A stretch of DNA of 38,443 nucleotides from Spirochaetales bacterium. GTDB taxonomy: Bacteria > Spirochaetota > Spirochaetia > JAFGDJ01. Below the pieces are notes generated by a model. That model was not told the DNA's origin. It saw only the letters and a program-made list of their open reading frames with translations, and made no database searches. Position 1 is the first letter of the stretch, and the number at the start of each line of letters is the position of its first letter. Positions 1 to 9,103 of this stretch are shown in pieces. Location: contig JAFGDJ010000087.1 in assembly GCA_016932135.1 (NCBI GenBank), forward strand, positions 1 to 38,443, written 5' to 3'. The position numbers were made by a program, and so were the translations under genes.

Positions 1-2595
1 GGAGATAACCAGGTCCAGGGTTTTCACTTCGTCGGCCAGCCGGATTTCCGGGGGATACTCCCCCAGGGCGGGCGGCGGGGGGGGGAGGAAAAATGAGGCG
101 TTTCTTTCCCGATGATAATAGACCCAGAACAATTCGGGCCGGCTCCGCCCGCCAGCGACGCTGTCAAAACAACCGCTTCGGATCAGCACGCGGAGGTCGG
201 CGAAAGAAGCGGGGACCCGACGGGCAAAGTCCTCGATATCCCTGAAAGGACCATCCTTCCGGCGGCTCTCCAGGAGGTCGGACAGGCATTCCAGCCTGAT
301 TCCCTTGAGCTGCGAAAGACCGACCCTGAGCTTTCCCTCCTCCACGGTGAACTTGAGGTTACTGTGGTTGACGTCCGGCCCCAGAATGGAGAAGCCCTTC
401 CGCCGTACCGCGTTGATATAAACTTGCCGGCTGTAGAACCCCCCGCCGTTGTTTATTACCTGGGTAAAAAACTCCAGGGGATACCGGTCCTTCAGCCAGG
501 CCAGGCGGTAGGATACCAGGGCGTAGGAAGCGCTGTGAGCCTTGCAGAAGGAATAGCCGTCGAAGGAGAGGATCCCCTCCCAGAGCTCCTGGGCCGAAGG
601 ATCATCCATGCCGAGCTTCCGGGCCCCGGCTATAAAGCGTTCCTTCCAGGCCGGCAGAAGGGCCTCCCGGTCTTTCCTGGAGAGGAGCTTTCTCAGCTCA
701 TCGGCTTCCCCGGCGGAGAAGCCCGAAGCCGCCATGGACACCCGGGCAACATCTTCCTGGTACACCATGATGCCGCAGGTTTCCTTTAGAACGCCGGCCA
801 CCAGAGGATGGGGGGGCCGGTAGGGTTCCCCGGACAAACGCCGGAGGTATTCGTCGATGTAACGGTTTGCCGCGGGGCGGATAATGGAGCCCGCCACCAC
901 CAGGTGCTCGTAGTCCCCCCGGCCCATTTTTCGCAAAAGAAGCCGGGTGGCGGGGGACTCCACGTAAAAGACCCCCAGGGTGTCCCCCCTTTCGATCATG
1001 TGCCTGGTCCGCCGGTCCTTAAGGGGGCTGAAGGTCTCCCAATCCAGAGGAGCCTCCCGCTGCAGGTTCACCAGCTCCAGGGTATCCCGCAGTACCGCCA
1101 GGGACCGGTTCCCCAGCAGGTCGATCTTCACCAGCCCCGCGTCCTCCGCCCCGTCTTTTTCCCAGGCGATAACCGGGAATCCCGCCGGGGAGATCTCCAC
1201 GGGACTGTAATCGGTCATGGGCCCCGGGGTGATGACCACCCCCCCGGGGTGGGTTCCCAGGTGCCGGGGCATGCCCGAAAGCCTCATCCCGGCCCTGCGC
1301 AGATAGTCCGGCACGGCCGTGATGTTCCCCCCTTCCGCGTCGTGAACGATCCGCCGGATCTCCTCCTCTTCCAGGCCGAAGGCCCGAGCGCCTTCCCGTA
1401 AAGACGACCGCAGCCGGAAGGAGACATGATCCGCCACCAGGGCCGCCCGATCCCCGTAGGTCTTGAACACATACTGCAGGGCCTTTTCCCGCTCGTCCCA
1501 GGGAAAGTCCACGTCGATATCCGGGGGATCTTTCCGCTCCATGTTGAGAAAGCGTTCAAAAAAGAGACGGTGGGCCAAGGGGTCCACATGGGTGATACCC
1601 AGAAGATACGACACGATGCTGGAGGCCGAACTGCCCCTGCCGCAGGTTCTGCCGAAGCGGGAAGTAATGTCATGGACCACCAGGAAGTAGCCGGAAAACC
1701 CCTTGGCCCGGATAACGGAAAGCTCGTAATCAAGCCGGGTGAGGACTTCCGGGTTCACCCCGCCGTACCGGCGGTTCATGCCGGCCAGGCAGAGAGACCG
1801 CAGGCGGCGAAAGGCCTGGCCGTCATCCAGGTTTCTGAAGCGGGGGAACACATACCCCCCGGGAAAAGGCGAACCGGCGCACCGGGCGGCCAGGTCTCCC
1901 GCCGCCTCCAGGGCTTCGGGGACGGCTGAGAAAAACGCCGCCATATCGGCGGGAAGAACGGCGAAGCCTTCTTTCCCCGGCAGACCGGACACCGGGATAT
2001 CCTCCAGGGTTACATTTCCGTCCATAGCCCGAAGGAGCCGGAGAAAGGCCGGGTCTTCCTTATCCAGGTACACCAGATCGTTCACCGCCAGGAGTCTTAC
2101 GCCCAGCTCCCGGGCCAGGGCGGCCGTGGCGGCGAAGGGGCGGCCGCAGACCAGGGCCGCCGATAGCTCGCCCCTCCGGCCGGCGGCCAGGCGGCGGAGA
2201 ACCCCATGGTCCGCCGAAAGGAGCCACAGGTCTTCCCACCCGCCGTCCAGCAGATCCTCCAGGGGGTCGTAGGGGTTCCGCGGCCCTTCAGGACGGCGGT
2301 ATTCGGCCACCCGGGAGAGGATTCCGCACAAACGGCCGAAACCCCGGCGGTTCTTCCAATAGGCGGTAAAAAGAGGCTTTTCGTCGGGAGCCACCACCGC
2401 CCCGGCCAGGGGCTGCAACCCCAGCCTGAGAGCTTCCCGGATAAATTCCGGAAGACCGTACAGGCCGTTGATATCGGTCAGGCCCACATACTCCGCGCCT
2501 ATCCGGGCGGCGAACGAACAGATCGCCCGGGGAGAGAGGCAGCCGGATAAAAAGGAAAAATGGCTTCTGCAGTGGATAGGGGCGTAAGGCATCAT
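1..2595 (-). CDS. DNA polymerase III alpha subunit family, DnaE2/ImuC-like (partial, C-terminus beyond window start)
   Basis: Minus-strand reading from ATG ATG at 2595: MMPYAPIHCRSHFSFLSGCLSPRAICSFAARIGAEYVGLTDINGLYG (PHP domain, DnaE2-like 'HCxSxFSFLxG'), then CGRGSSASSIVSYLLGITHVDPLAHRLFFERFLNMERKDPPDIDVDFPWDE (polymerase active site) and HPGGVVITPGPMTDYSPVEISPAGFPVIAWEKDGAEDAGLVKIDLLGNRSLAVLRD. Open to window position 1. RBS AAGGAGAGG before ATG. Confidence 0.9.
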   Translation of the reverse strand, partial: MMPYAPIHCRSHFSFLSGCLSPRAICSFAARIGAEYVGLTDINGLYGLPEFIREALRLGLQPLAGAVVAPDEKPLFTAYWKNRRGFGRLCGILSRVAEYRRPEGPRNPYDPLEDLLDGGWEDLWLLSADHGVLRRLAAGRRGELSAALVCGRPFAATAALARELGVRLLAVNDLVYLDKEDPAFLRLLRAMDGNVTLEDIPVSGLPGKEGFAVLPADMAAFFSAVPEALEAAGDLAARCAGSPFPGGYVFPRFRNLDDGQAFRRLRSLCLAGMNRRYGGVNPEVLTRLDYELSVIRAKGFSGYFLVVHDITSRFGRTCGRGSSASSIVSYLLGITHVDPLAHRLFFERFLNMERKDPPDIDVDFPWDEREKALQYVFKTYGDRAALVADHVSFRLRSSLREGARAFGLEEEEIRRIVHDAEGGNITAVPDYLRRAGMRLSGMPRHLGTHPGGVVITPGPMTDYSPVEISPAGFPVIAWEKDGAEDAGLVKIDLLGNRSLAVLRDTLELVNLQREAPLDWETFSPLKDRRTRHMIERGDTLGVFYVESPATRLLLRKMGRGDYEHLVVAGSIIRPAANRYIDEYLRRLSGEPYRPPHPLVAGVLKETCGIMVYQEDVARVSMAASGFSAGEADELRKLLSRKDREALLPAWKERFIAGARKLGMDDPSAQELWEGILSFDGYSFCKAHSASYALVSYRLAWLKDRYPLEFFTQVINNGGGFYSRQVYINAVRRKGFSILGPDVNHSNLKFTVEEGKLRVGLSQLKGIRLECLSDLLESRRKDGPFRDIEDFARRVPASFADLRVLIRSGCFDSVAGGRSRPELFWVYYHRERNASFFLPPPPPALGEYPPEIRLADEVKTLDLVIS

Positions 2596-2607
2596 TTCCT
2601 CTCCTTT

Positions 2608-2625
2608 ACTTTACATATGTTAAGT
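2608..2625. promoter_or_regulatory. 18-bp near-perfect palindrome ACTTTACATATGTTAAGT overlapping the -10 (candidate operator)
   Basis: Reverse complement is ACTTAACATATGTAAAGT; only one symmetric base pair deviates. Confidence 0.55.
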
Positions 2626-2645
2626 TAAAAGAGAGAAAAATGCAA
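2617..2645 (-). promoter_or_regulatory. Predicted promoter of the DnaE2-like gene: TTGCAT - 17 bp - TAACAT
   Basis: Minus strand: TTGCAT at 2645-2640, 17-bp spacer, TAACAT at 2622-2617, followed by RBS and ATG at 2595. Confidence 0.55.
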
Positions 2646-2660
2646 GCCCCGGGAAATTAT

Positions 2661-2966
2661 CTAAGAAGAACTGAAATGCCGGTGGATCTCGATCATCCGG
2701 GCAAAGGCCGAGTTCTCTTTTTTCAGCTCCCGGGAACCCCGGGTGATTTTACAGAGACTCAAGCCCAATTCCTGAGCGATGGCCCTCTGGCTCCATCCTT
2801 CATCGATCAGTTTAACCAGGGCCCAGCGGGAAGCCATTTCGTGAATCTCGCTGGGGGTCAGGAGGCATTCAAAGAAAGCCTGTATCAGGGAAGGGTCGTC
2901 CACACGGGCCAAGGTGGCCGACAGTTCTTTCAGGGCTTCCCTGTCATCATTCGTGTCGTGGCTCAT
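2661..2966 (-). CDS. trpR: Trp operon repressor family protein
   Basis: 101 aa; LLTPSEIHEMASRWALVKLIDEGWSQRAIAQELGLSLCKITRGSRELKK matches the TrpR helix-turn-helix region. Confidence 0.88.
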   Translation of the reverse strand: MSHDTNDDREALKELSATLARVDDPSLIQAFFECLLTPSEIHEMASRWALVKLIDEGWSQRAIAQELGLSLCKITRGSRELKKENSAFARMIEIHRHFSSS

Positions 2967-2972
2967 ACTGTA

Positions 2973-3001
2973 AAACTAGGGGGATTCCCTCTCTATGTCA
3001 A
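2973..3001 (-). promoter_or_regulatory. Predicted trpR promoter: TTGACA - 17 bp - TAGTTT, 6 nt before the ATG
   Basis: TTGACA at 3001-2996, TAGTTT at 2978-2973, ATG at 2966; no Shine-Dalgarno between -10 and ATG. Confidence 0.6.
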
Positions 3002-3131
3002 GAAGAAAACACCTCTCTTTTTTATGTCCCGGCGGTGAAACGGCGGAATACTTGAAAATTCCCGAGGATCCGTGAATAATGAAGCAACCCATCCCTGCTC
3101 GTCCTTCACGGCAGTTACTCGAGGAGTCCTT

Positions 3132-3917
3132 ATGTCCCTGGAAAACCTTCATACTCACACCTGGCGGTGCGGCCACGCTTCGGGAGATGTGGAAGATTAC
3201 TGCGAAGCCGCCTTGAAAAGAGGATTCGGCGTTTTAGGGTTCAGCGATCACACCCCTCTGCCCGAGGGTAGATGGCCTAGAATACGAATGTCTCTTAACA
3301 GCTATCCCGATTATATCCGTCGGGTGGAACTGGCAAAAAAAAACTTTGCCCCCTTGAAAGTGTACCTGGGGCTGGAAGGAGAATGGGACCCGGCGTTTAA
3401 AGAATTTTATGACAACGAGATCTTGAAAGGGGGGCATCTGGACTACTTTATCGGGGCCGTCCATTTCTTTCCGTTTCACGGGGACTGGCTCTACCTGGAA
3501 GAAGCCTCATCGGCGGCTCACCTGGCAGCCTATGCCGCTCAGGCGGCGGAAACCCTGGCCTCCGGGTATTTCAACCTGCTGGCCCACCCCGACGCCTTTC
3601 TGGCCGGATACCGCCGGTGGGACGACAACGCCCGATCATGCGCGAAAGATATTCTGGACGCCGCCAAGGCTTGCGGCACGGTTCTGGAGATAAACGGCAA
3701 CGGATATCGAAAAAGAAGGCAGCGGGGCTTAAGGAGTTATGAAATCTTTTATCCCCATAAAGCGTTCTGGGAGATGGCCGTCCGGCGGGGTGTTCCCGTA
3801 AGCATCTCCTCGGACGCCCACGCCCCCGAAGAACTGGATGACGGCCTGGAAGCCTGCCGGCGCCTGGCAGCCGATCTGGAGGCGAAGACGGTAACGGCAG
3901 CCGACATGTTGAAATGA
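3132..3917 (+). CDS. PHP-domain phosphatase, histidinol-phosphatase (HisK/HisJ)-like
   Basis: MSLENLHTHTWRCGHASGDVEDYCEAALKRGFGVLGFSDHTP; HxH PHP motif; GAGGAG RBS upstream of the internal ATG at 3132. Confidence 0.8.
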   Translation: MSLENLHTHTWRCGHASGDVEDYCEAALKRGFGVLGFSDHTPLPEGRWPRIRMSLNSYPDYIRRVELAKKNFAPLKVYLGLEGEWDPAFKEFYDNEILKGGHLDYFIGAVHFFPFHGDWLYLEEASSAAHLAAYAAQAAETLASGYFNLLAHPDAFLAGYRRWDDNARSCAKDILDAAKACGTVLEINGNGYRKRRQRGLRSYEIFYPHKAFWEMAVRRGVPVSISSDAHAPEELDDGLEACRRLAADLEAKTVTAADMLK

Positions 3918-3923
3918 TTTTTC

Positions 3924-3952
3924 TTGACGGCAGCCTTCCGTTGAACTAGTTT
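3924..3952 (+). promoter_or_regulatory. Predicted promoter TTGACG - 17 bp - TAGTTT, 6 nt before ATG 3959
   Basis: TTGACG 3924-3929, TAGTTT 3947-3952, ATG 3959, no Shine-Dalgarno. Confidence 0.55.
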
Positions 3953-3958
3953 ATTTCT

Positions 3959-4231
3959 ATGGACAAGGATATACAAAGACGCTTGGACGGGGTTCTCGAT
4001 CGGGTAAAAGTTCTGGAAGACAGTCTCCCCCTTTCCCATACCGAAGTGGTCAGTCGCGTTCGATACGACCGGGACCAACGAACTATGACCGTCTATTTGG
4101 ACTTTTCCAGTTTCGTAAGTCAGTGCCCTTCGTGCCTTCTGATCAGTATCGACACCAAGGATAAGGTGGAACGGGATCTTCGTACCGAACTGGAACGGGA
4201 ATTCCCCGGAGACCGGATAGTCTTCGCTTAA
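3959..4231 (+). CDS. Conserved hypothetical protein, 90 aa
   Basis: ORF between two well-supported genes with its own promoter; no family recognised. Confidence 0.65.
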   Translation: MDKDIQRRLDGVLDRVKVLEDSLPLSHTEVVSRVRYDRDQRTMTVYLDFSSFVSQCPSCLLISIDTKDKVERDLRTELEREFPGDRIVFA

Positions 4232-4346
4232 GGAGACTTCCGCTCTTTCATTTTAACGAGCCTAGAGAAGGGGTTTTAATGCCCTTGTGCTTCCTCCCCC
4301 GGGGGAATACAATCGAAAAAGGAAAAACAATAAGGAGATTCAAGAT

Positions 4347-5345
4347 ATGGATGATTCCGTAGCCATCCTGTGGGATATCGAAAACGTTACCCCCCGGTCC
4401 GACTCGCTTTTCGTGAACGGTTTGATAGAATACGCCGACGGTCTGGGGAAAATCTCCATCGCCACGGCCTATGGTGACTGGACCAAGCCTTCCATTAAAA
4501 AAACCGCCGATGCTCTGGCGGAGAATTCCTTCGAACTCATCCATGTTCCAAAATCCAAAAAAAACAGCACCGATATCATGCTGAGCACCCATGCCGTGGA
4601 GCTGATTCATCAGTACCCCCATATCCGTATCCTGATCCTGGTGGCCGGCGATGCCGACTTCAGACCCTTGCTTTTAAGCCTCCGGAAACACGGTCTGATA
4701 ATCAACATCATCTGTGACGCCCAGAGCGCCAGCGAGGATCTCCTGGTCCTGGCGGATGATTATAAAGACTACCGGGATCTTATTCCCGATGCCGACGAGG
4801 ACGACAATCTCCCTTCCCGGGATGTAAAAACGGGGTTTTCCCTGGAAGACGCCTTTTCCCTCCTCCGCGAAGCTATCTCCATAATGGCCGCACAAAAAAA
4901 GACCACCACCATGGGAGCCGTAAAGGTCCGGATGAAACTTTTGAACGAGAACTTCGATGAAGGGCGCCTGGGGTTCAAAACCTGGAAAAAATTTGTCCTG
5001 AAAGCCGCGGAAGAAGGGCACATTACCATAGACCAGACGGAAAAGGATTTTCTTCTGAGCCTCAAGGGTGTTCAGGATGCCGGGGCGTATGAGGAATCCC
5101 TGCCCGAGGGCATCAGGGAACTGCTTCGGAGTATCTCCGCCGTTTCCGCGGTGAAAAAAACAGCCTGGGTGACCTTTTCCGCGGTGAGCAACCATCTCAT
5201 CGAAAGGGACGTGGACACAAAAAAACTCGGCTACAATAAATTCAAGAAGCTGATCCAGGCGGCGGAAAAACGGAACCTGGTGGAAACCAAGAACATCAAC
5301 GAACGCTGGTCGGTAAGGATGAAGAATTCCGGCGGACCAATTTAG
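4347..5345 (+). CDS. NYN-domain (PIN-like) putative RNase with two C-terminal OST-HTH/LOTUS-like domains
   Basis: MDDSVAILWDIENVTP...KNSTDIMLSTHAVEL...LVAGDADFRPLLLSLRKHG (NYN acidic residues), then two similar winged-helix-like segments. AAGGAGA RBS before ATG 4347. Confidence 0.8.
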   Translation: MDDSVAILWDIENVTPRSDSLFVNGLIEYADGLGKISIATAYGDWTKPSIKKTADALAENSFELIHVPKSKKNSTDIMLSTHAVELIHQYPHIRILILVAGDADFRPLLLSLRKHGLIINIICDAQSASEDLLVLADDYKDYRDLIPDADEDDNLPSRDVKTGFSLEDAFSLLREAISIMAAQKKTTTMGAVKVRMKLLNENFDEGRLGFKTWKKFVLKAAEEGHITIDQTEKDFLLSLKGVQDAGAYEESLPEGIRELLRSISAVSAVKKTAWVTFSAVSNHLIERDVDTKKLGYNKFKKLIQAAEKRNLVETKNINERWSVRMKNSGGPI

Positions 5346-7210
5346 TCCGCAGAGGTTGTATGCAATCGGCGTTCGAAAATACAGCCGCTTCGTCCGTTCT
5401 TTTTGTTCTGCACCTTTACGTGATGTTTCACTTCCGTCATTACCTTGGCTACTAAGGCGGGATGAGGGCGGCCGGAAAAGTTCTTTGAAGTAACCACCGA
5501 AAGACTCAGGGTTGGAAGATTCACCTTGCGGTTCTTCCCCTGCCTGTCCAAGGCCATATAATGCCCCTTTTTAATATCCTCCTCTTTCAGAAAGGACAAT
5601 TTCTTATCATCAAACAGTTCGGCTATACCTGAAATTTGTTCTTCCGAAACCAGTTGCTCCAGGAGGATAATAAAGTCATCCCCCCCGATGTGACCGATCC
5701 GGACCTTACCCTTCAGATCACGACATCCCTCATGCAGAACCTGTGCCACCAGGCGTATCATATCGTCCCCGGCGGTAAATCCATAGGTATCATTGTATTC
5801 CTTGAACGTATCCAGGTCTGCGTAGACAATCGAAAAATTTTCAAGCTGTATAATTTCTTCCAGCCAGACGTTAATCGTCGTGTTTCCAGGTAACCGGGTA
5901 AGGGGATTCGATCCGGTAGCGAGCTTGATTTCAATATCAAAGGCATGGGCCAACAGCCGTTTCATGGAAACTGTTCCGGCGAAAGTTTCATTATTGCGGG
6001 TAATAATAATCGGTTCAAAAACCTCTTCATCACTGCGCGACATGGCCAATCGTTCTAGAATCCGAAGATCGATGGATTCATTGGCGGTGAGGATCTTCTT
6101 CTTGGCGATATCCTCAATGTTTCTTTTTCCGTATACCGCGAAGCCGTACCGTCCGCCGAGTTTTTCTTTCAGATACTCCCGGGTAATCAACCCCTGGGGT
6201 CTGGTGAACTCATCCACCACGATGACATGACTAAAACTGGGATTACCGAGAAAAACGGTAAACAGATCCGCGCAGGTGATACTATTACAGGAATAAACCG
6301 GCGGCATAACGGTAAGACGGTTGATTGACAGATCCATGGTAAAATTACCACTAAATTGGGTAGAAAGTATTTCCTGCAACTCATGCCTGACGGAATCACT
6401 GAGTTCCATAGGTTCCGGAGCAGGTTTCCCCAGGAGGTAACCCTGGGCATATCTCGCCCCCAATCGAAAAGCCGTCCGGAGTTCTTCAACCGTCTCAACT
6501 CCTTCCGCCAGCACGTTGCTGCCCACGGTATCGGCAAACTCACAGATTGCTCTCACCAGATTCTGTTTGTAGGAACTGCGATGCAAACCAGCTATCAACT
6601 CTCGGTCAATTTTCATAAAATGGGGGGTTACCGCAACCAGGGTAATCAGGCCGGAATGCCCGGAGCCGAAATCATCTAGGGCGATTTTAAATCCTTCATG
6701 AATGTAATGCCGTATTACTTCCTCGAAAAGGTTGTAATCATCCACACTGGTGGTCTCGGTTACTTCTAATACGATGGCCGTATTCCCAAGGCCCAGTTCT
6801 TCAATGGTTTTTTTTGTAAAGCCATTCTGAAATTCAGGCTGGCTCACTATTTTGGGGCTTACGTTAATAAAAAAGGACCGACGTCGATATTCCCGGGGCA
6901 GGGAGGCTATCTTTTTCAATGCCGCTTTACGGCATAAACGTTCCAGTTCCCATGTCAGCCCCTCTTCCCTGGCTTGAGAAAAAAGCGCGACGGGTGAAAA
7001 AAGAGACTCTTTCCCCCGGGCAAGCATCTCGTATCCGAAAACAGTACCGGAATAAAGATCCACAATAGGCTGCATCCAGGAAGTTACACCCTCGGTTCGG
7101 ATTAAAAAATCCAGGGTTTTTTTCTCAACCTCAGGAAGGACCTCAAGAATCATATCGTATTCTCCCTCTGTGTATACCGTCTCACCGGATAAATCGGACT
7201 GATTTCCCAT
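5342..7210 (-). CDS. EAL-CBS-GGDEF cyclic-di-GMP signalling protein
   Basis: EAL: GYEMLARG, FINVSP, ALDDFGSGHSGL, KIDRELI, LAEGVET. Central CBS-like pair. C-terminal TRLPGN...YADLDTFKEYNDTYGFTAGDDMI...GHIGGDDFIILLE. Confidence 0.88.
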   Translation of the reverse strand: MGNQSDLSGETVYTEGEYDMILEVLPEVEKKTLDFLIRTEGVTSWMQPIVDLYSGTVFGYEMLARGKESLFSPVALFSQAREEGLTWELERLCRKAALKKIASLPREYRRRSFFINVSPKIVSQPEFQNGFTKKTIEELGLGNTAIVLEVTETTSVDDYNLFEEVIRHYIHEGFKIALDDFGSGHSGLITLVAVTPHFMKIDRELIAGLHRSSYKQNLVRAICEFADTVGSNVLAEGVETVEELRTAFRLGARYAQGYLLGKPAPEPMELSDSVRHELQEILSTQFSGNFTMDLSINRLTVMPPVYSCNSITCADLFTVFLGNPSFSHVIVVDEFTRPQGLITREYLKEKLGGRYGFAVYGKRNIEDIAKKKILTANESIDLRILERLAMSRSDEEVFEPIIITRNNETFAGTVSMKRLLAHAFDIEIKLATGSNPLTRLPGNTTINVWLEEIIQLENFSIVYADLDTFKEYNDTYGFTAGDDMIRLVAQVLHEGCRDLKGKVRIGHIGGDDFIILLEQLVSEEQISGIAELFDDKKLSFLKEEDIKKGHYMALDRQGKNRKVNLPTLSLSVVTSKNFSGRPHPALVAKVMTEVKHHVKVQNKKNGRSGCIFERRLHTTSAD

Positions 7211-7406
7211 AATTAAGAAAGTATCTATAAAAGTATGAATCTACTGTTAATTCCGGGTGTTTTTTTAATAAAACAAAAGGATTCTCCCACCCGGCCTTAC
7301 ATTCCCCCGGGGTTTTATATCGGTTGACGTATCAGTAATAAACGGCAGTACAGCATTGACCGCTTCAAGGCGATATATTACCCTAGTACGGGGAGGGAAA
7401 GGCTGC

Positions 7407-8009
7407 ATGGAAGCGCGGCAGTTTTTTATTCAGCCTCACAGGAAAGAGGAAAACATAAAAATACACCGTTATTGCCCCCGGTGCGGCGAAAAGCTGGAAA
7501 ATGCCCTGGTGGAAGGAACAGACCGCTCTGTCTGCGCGGTCTGTGGATTCATCCAGTACCTGAACCCCTCTACCGGGGTTGTTGTTCTGCTGGAAGGGGA
7601 TGGCCGTATTCTTTTAGGCCGGCGCTGCGGCAGGGTTCTTTCGGGCAGATGGTCCCTTCCCGGGGGATACATCAATTTCGACGAAGATTTTCTCTCCGCC
7701 GCTCACCGGGAGGTCCTGGAAGAAACGGGCTTTCATATCCGTATTCTTTCAATTCTCAGCGTGGTGACCAACGTTATTTCCTCTTCCCTGCATACCCTGG
7801 TAATTGTGCTTCGGGCGGAAATAACGGGGGGAGCTGCGCAACCGGGGGATGACCTGGACGAGCTTATGTGGATCTCGGCCCAGGATTCCCTGCCGGAAAT
7901 GGCTTTTGAGTCGGACCGGCATATTATACGCCGGTTCTTCGACTCTTCATCCTTCGGTGCTCCTGTGGACCCGCGGTTCGCCGGTTCGCCTTATAATCTA
8001 CCGGGCTAG
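7407..8009 (+). CDS. NUDIX hydrolase with N-terminal zinc ribbon
   Basis: CPRCGEKL...CAVCG ribbon; Nudix box GYINFDEDFLSAAHREVLEETGF; GGGGAGGGAAAGG upstream. Confidence 0.88.
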   Translation: MEARQFFIQPHRKEENIKIHRYCPRCGEKLENALVEGTDRSVCAVCGFIQYLNPSTGVVVLLEGDGRILLGRRCGRVLSGRWSLPGGYINFDEDFLSAAHREVLEETGFHIRILSILSVVTNVISSSLHTLVIVLRAEITGGAAQPGDDLDELMWISAQDSLPEMAFESDRHIIRRFFDSSSFGAPVDPRFAGSPYNLPG

Positions 8010-8029
8010 TGCCCTGGGGAGGAGTGGTA

Positions 8030-8704
8030 ATGGAAACCTTGGAATCCTTGGAATTCGATACCTTCAGGTTATCCGGAGGGGAGCTAAAGATCTATTTTAT
8101 CGGCCACGGAACCCTGATGTTTGATTACGCCGGGTATATTCTTCATGTGGACCCTGTGACGGCCTATGCGGATTATCGAGACCTCCCTCCGGGAGACGTG
8201 ATTCTGATAACCCATCAGCATTTCGATCACCTGGAAAAAGAAGCCCTGGATAAGGCCACCGGCCCGTCCACCGTGATTATCCTGGACAACGAGAGCGCGG
8301 GAATCCTTGGGAAAGGAACGATTCTTCGGCATGGTGAAAGCCTCACGCTTGATAAAGATGTGCGAGTGAAGGCCGTGCCGGCCTACAATACCACGGAAGA
8401 CCGGCAAGCCTTCCATCCCAAAGGCCGGGATAACGGATACCTCATTACCTTCGGCGGCTTTACCGTCTACGTGGCCGGCGACACCGAACCGATCCCCGAG
8501 ATGGGCAATCTGGGAAAGGTGGATGTGGCTTTTCTTCCCATGAACCAGCCATACACCATGACGCCTCTTCAAGTGGCGGAAGCCACGGAGAAAATCCAGC
8601 CCACCATCCTGTATCCCTATCATTTCGGCACCACCGACACAACGGCCTTACTGCGGCTGATGGAATCGAAGCCCACGGAAGTACGGATTCGATCCCTGGC
8701 CTGA
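8030..8704 (+). CDS. MBL-fold metallohydrolase (UlaG-like)
   Basis: KIYFIGHGTLMFDYAGYILHVDPV...LITHQHFDHLEKEAL...VYVAGDTEPIPEM. Confidence 0.85.
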   Translation: METLESLEFDTFRLSGGELKIYFIGHGTLMFDYAGYILHVDPVTAYADYRDLPPGDVILITHQHFDHLEKEALDKATGPSTVIILDNESAGILGKGTILRHGESLTLDKDVRVKAVPAYNTTEDRQAFHPKGRDNGYLITFGGFTVYVAGDTEPIPEMGNLGKVDVAFLPMNQPYTMTPLQVAEATEKIQPTILYPYHFGTTDTTALLRLMESKPTEVRIRSLA

Positions 8705-8736
8705 ACTGATAAAATGATTTTTTTACGGAGGGAAAA

Positions 8737-9078
8737 ATGAAAGATGATACTCTGATTGTTCTTTGGACCAGCGGCGACCGGGAGGTTGCCCTGAACATGG
8801 TACTGATGTACACGAAAAACGCCAAAGGAAAGGGTTGGTGGAAAAACGTTACCCTGGTCATCTGGGGCCCTTCCGCCAAACTGGCTGTTCAGGATAAGGA
8901 AATCACATCTATCCTGAAGGAAATGGCTGAAGGGGGAATCAGGTTGGAAGCCTGCAAGGCCTGTTCCGACCGGTACGGGGTGTCGGAAGAACTGGAAGAA
9001 ATGTCAGTGGAAGTAAAATATATGGGTCAACCTTTAACATCGTACCTGAAGGACGGTTATACGGTTATAACCTTATAG
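8737..9078 (+). CDS. DsrE-like family protein
   Basis: 112-aa product with VALNMVLMYTKNAKGKGWWKNVTLVIWGPSAKLAV...LKEMAEGGIRLEACKACSDRYGV, DsrE-like fold signature. Confidence 0.6.
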   Translation: MKDDTLIVLWTSGDREVALNMVLMYTKNAKGKGWWKNVTLVIWGPSAKLAVQDKEITSILKEMAEGGIRLEACKACSDRYGVSEELEEMSVEVKYMGQPLTSYLKDGYTVITL

Positions 9079-9103
9079 ATTTGTTTTATATGAAGGAGTA
9101 AAG

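Noticed and set aside
112-2550. Several plus-strand ORFs of 71-225 aa opposite the polymerase gene (e.g. 112..789, 808..1401, 1739..2272)
   Set aside because: Antisense shadow ORFs typical of GC-rich coding DNA; low-complexity translations, no RBS, and the minus-strand DnaE2-like frame is unambiguous.
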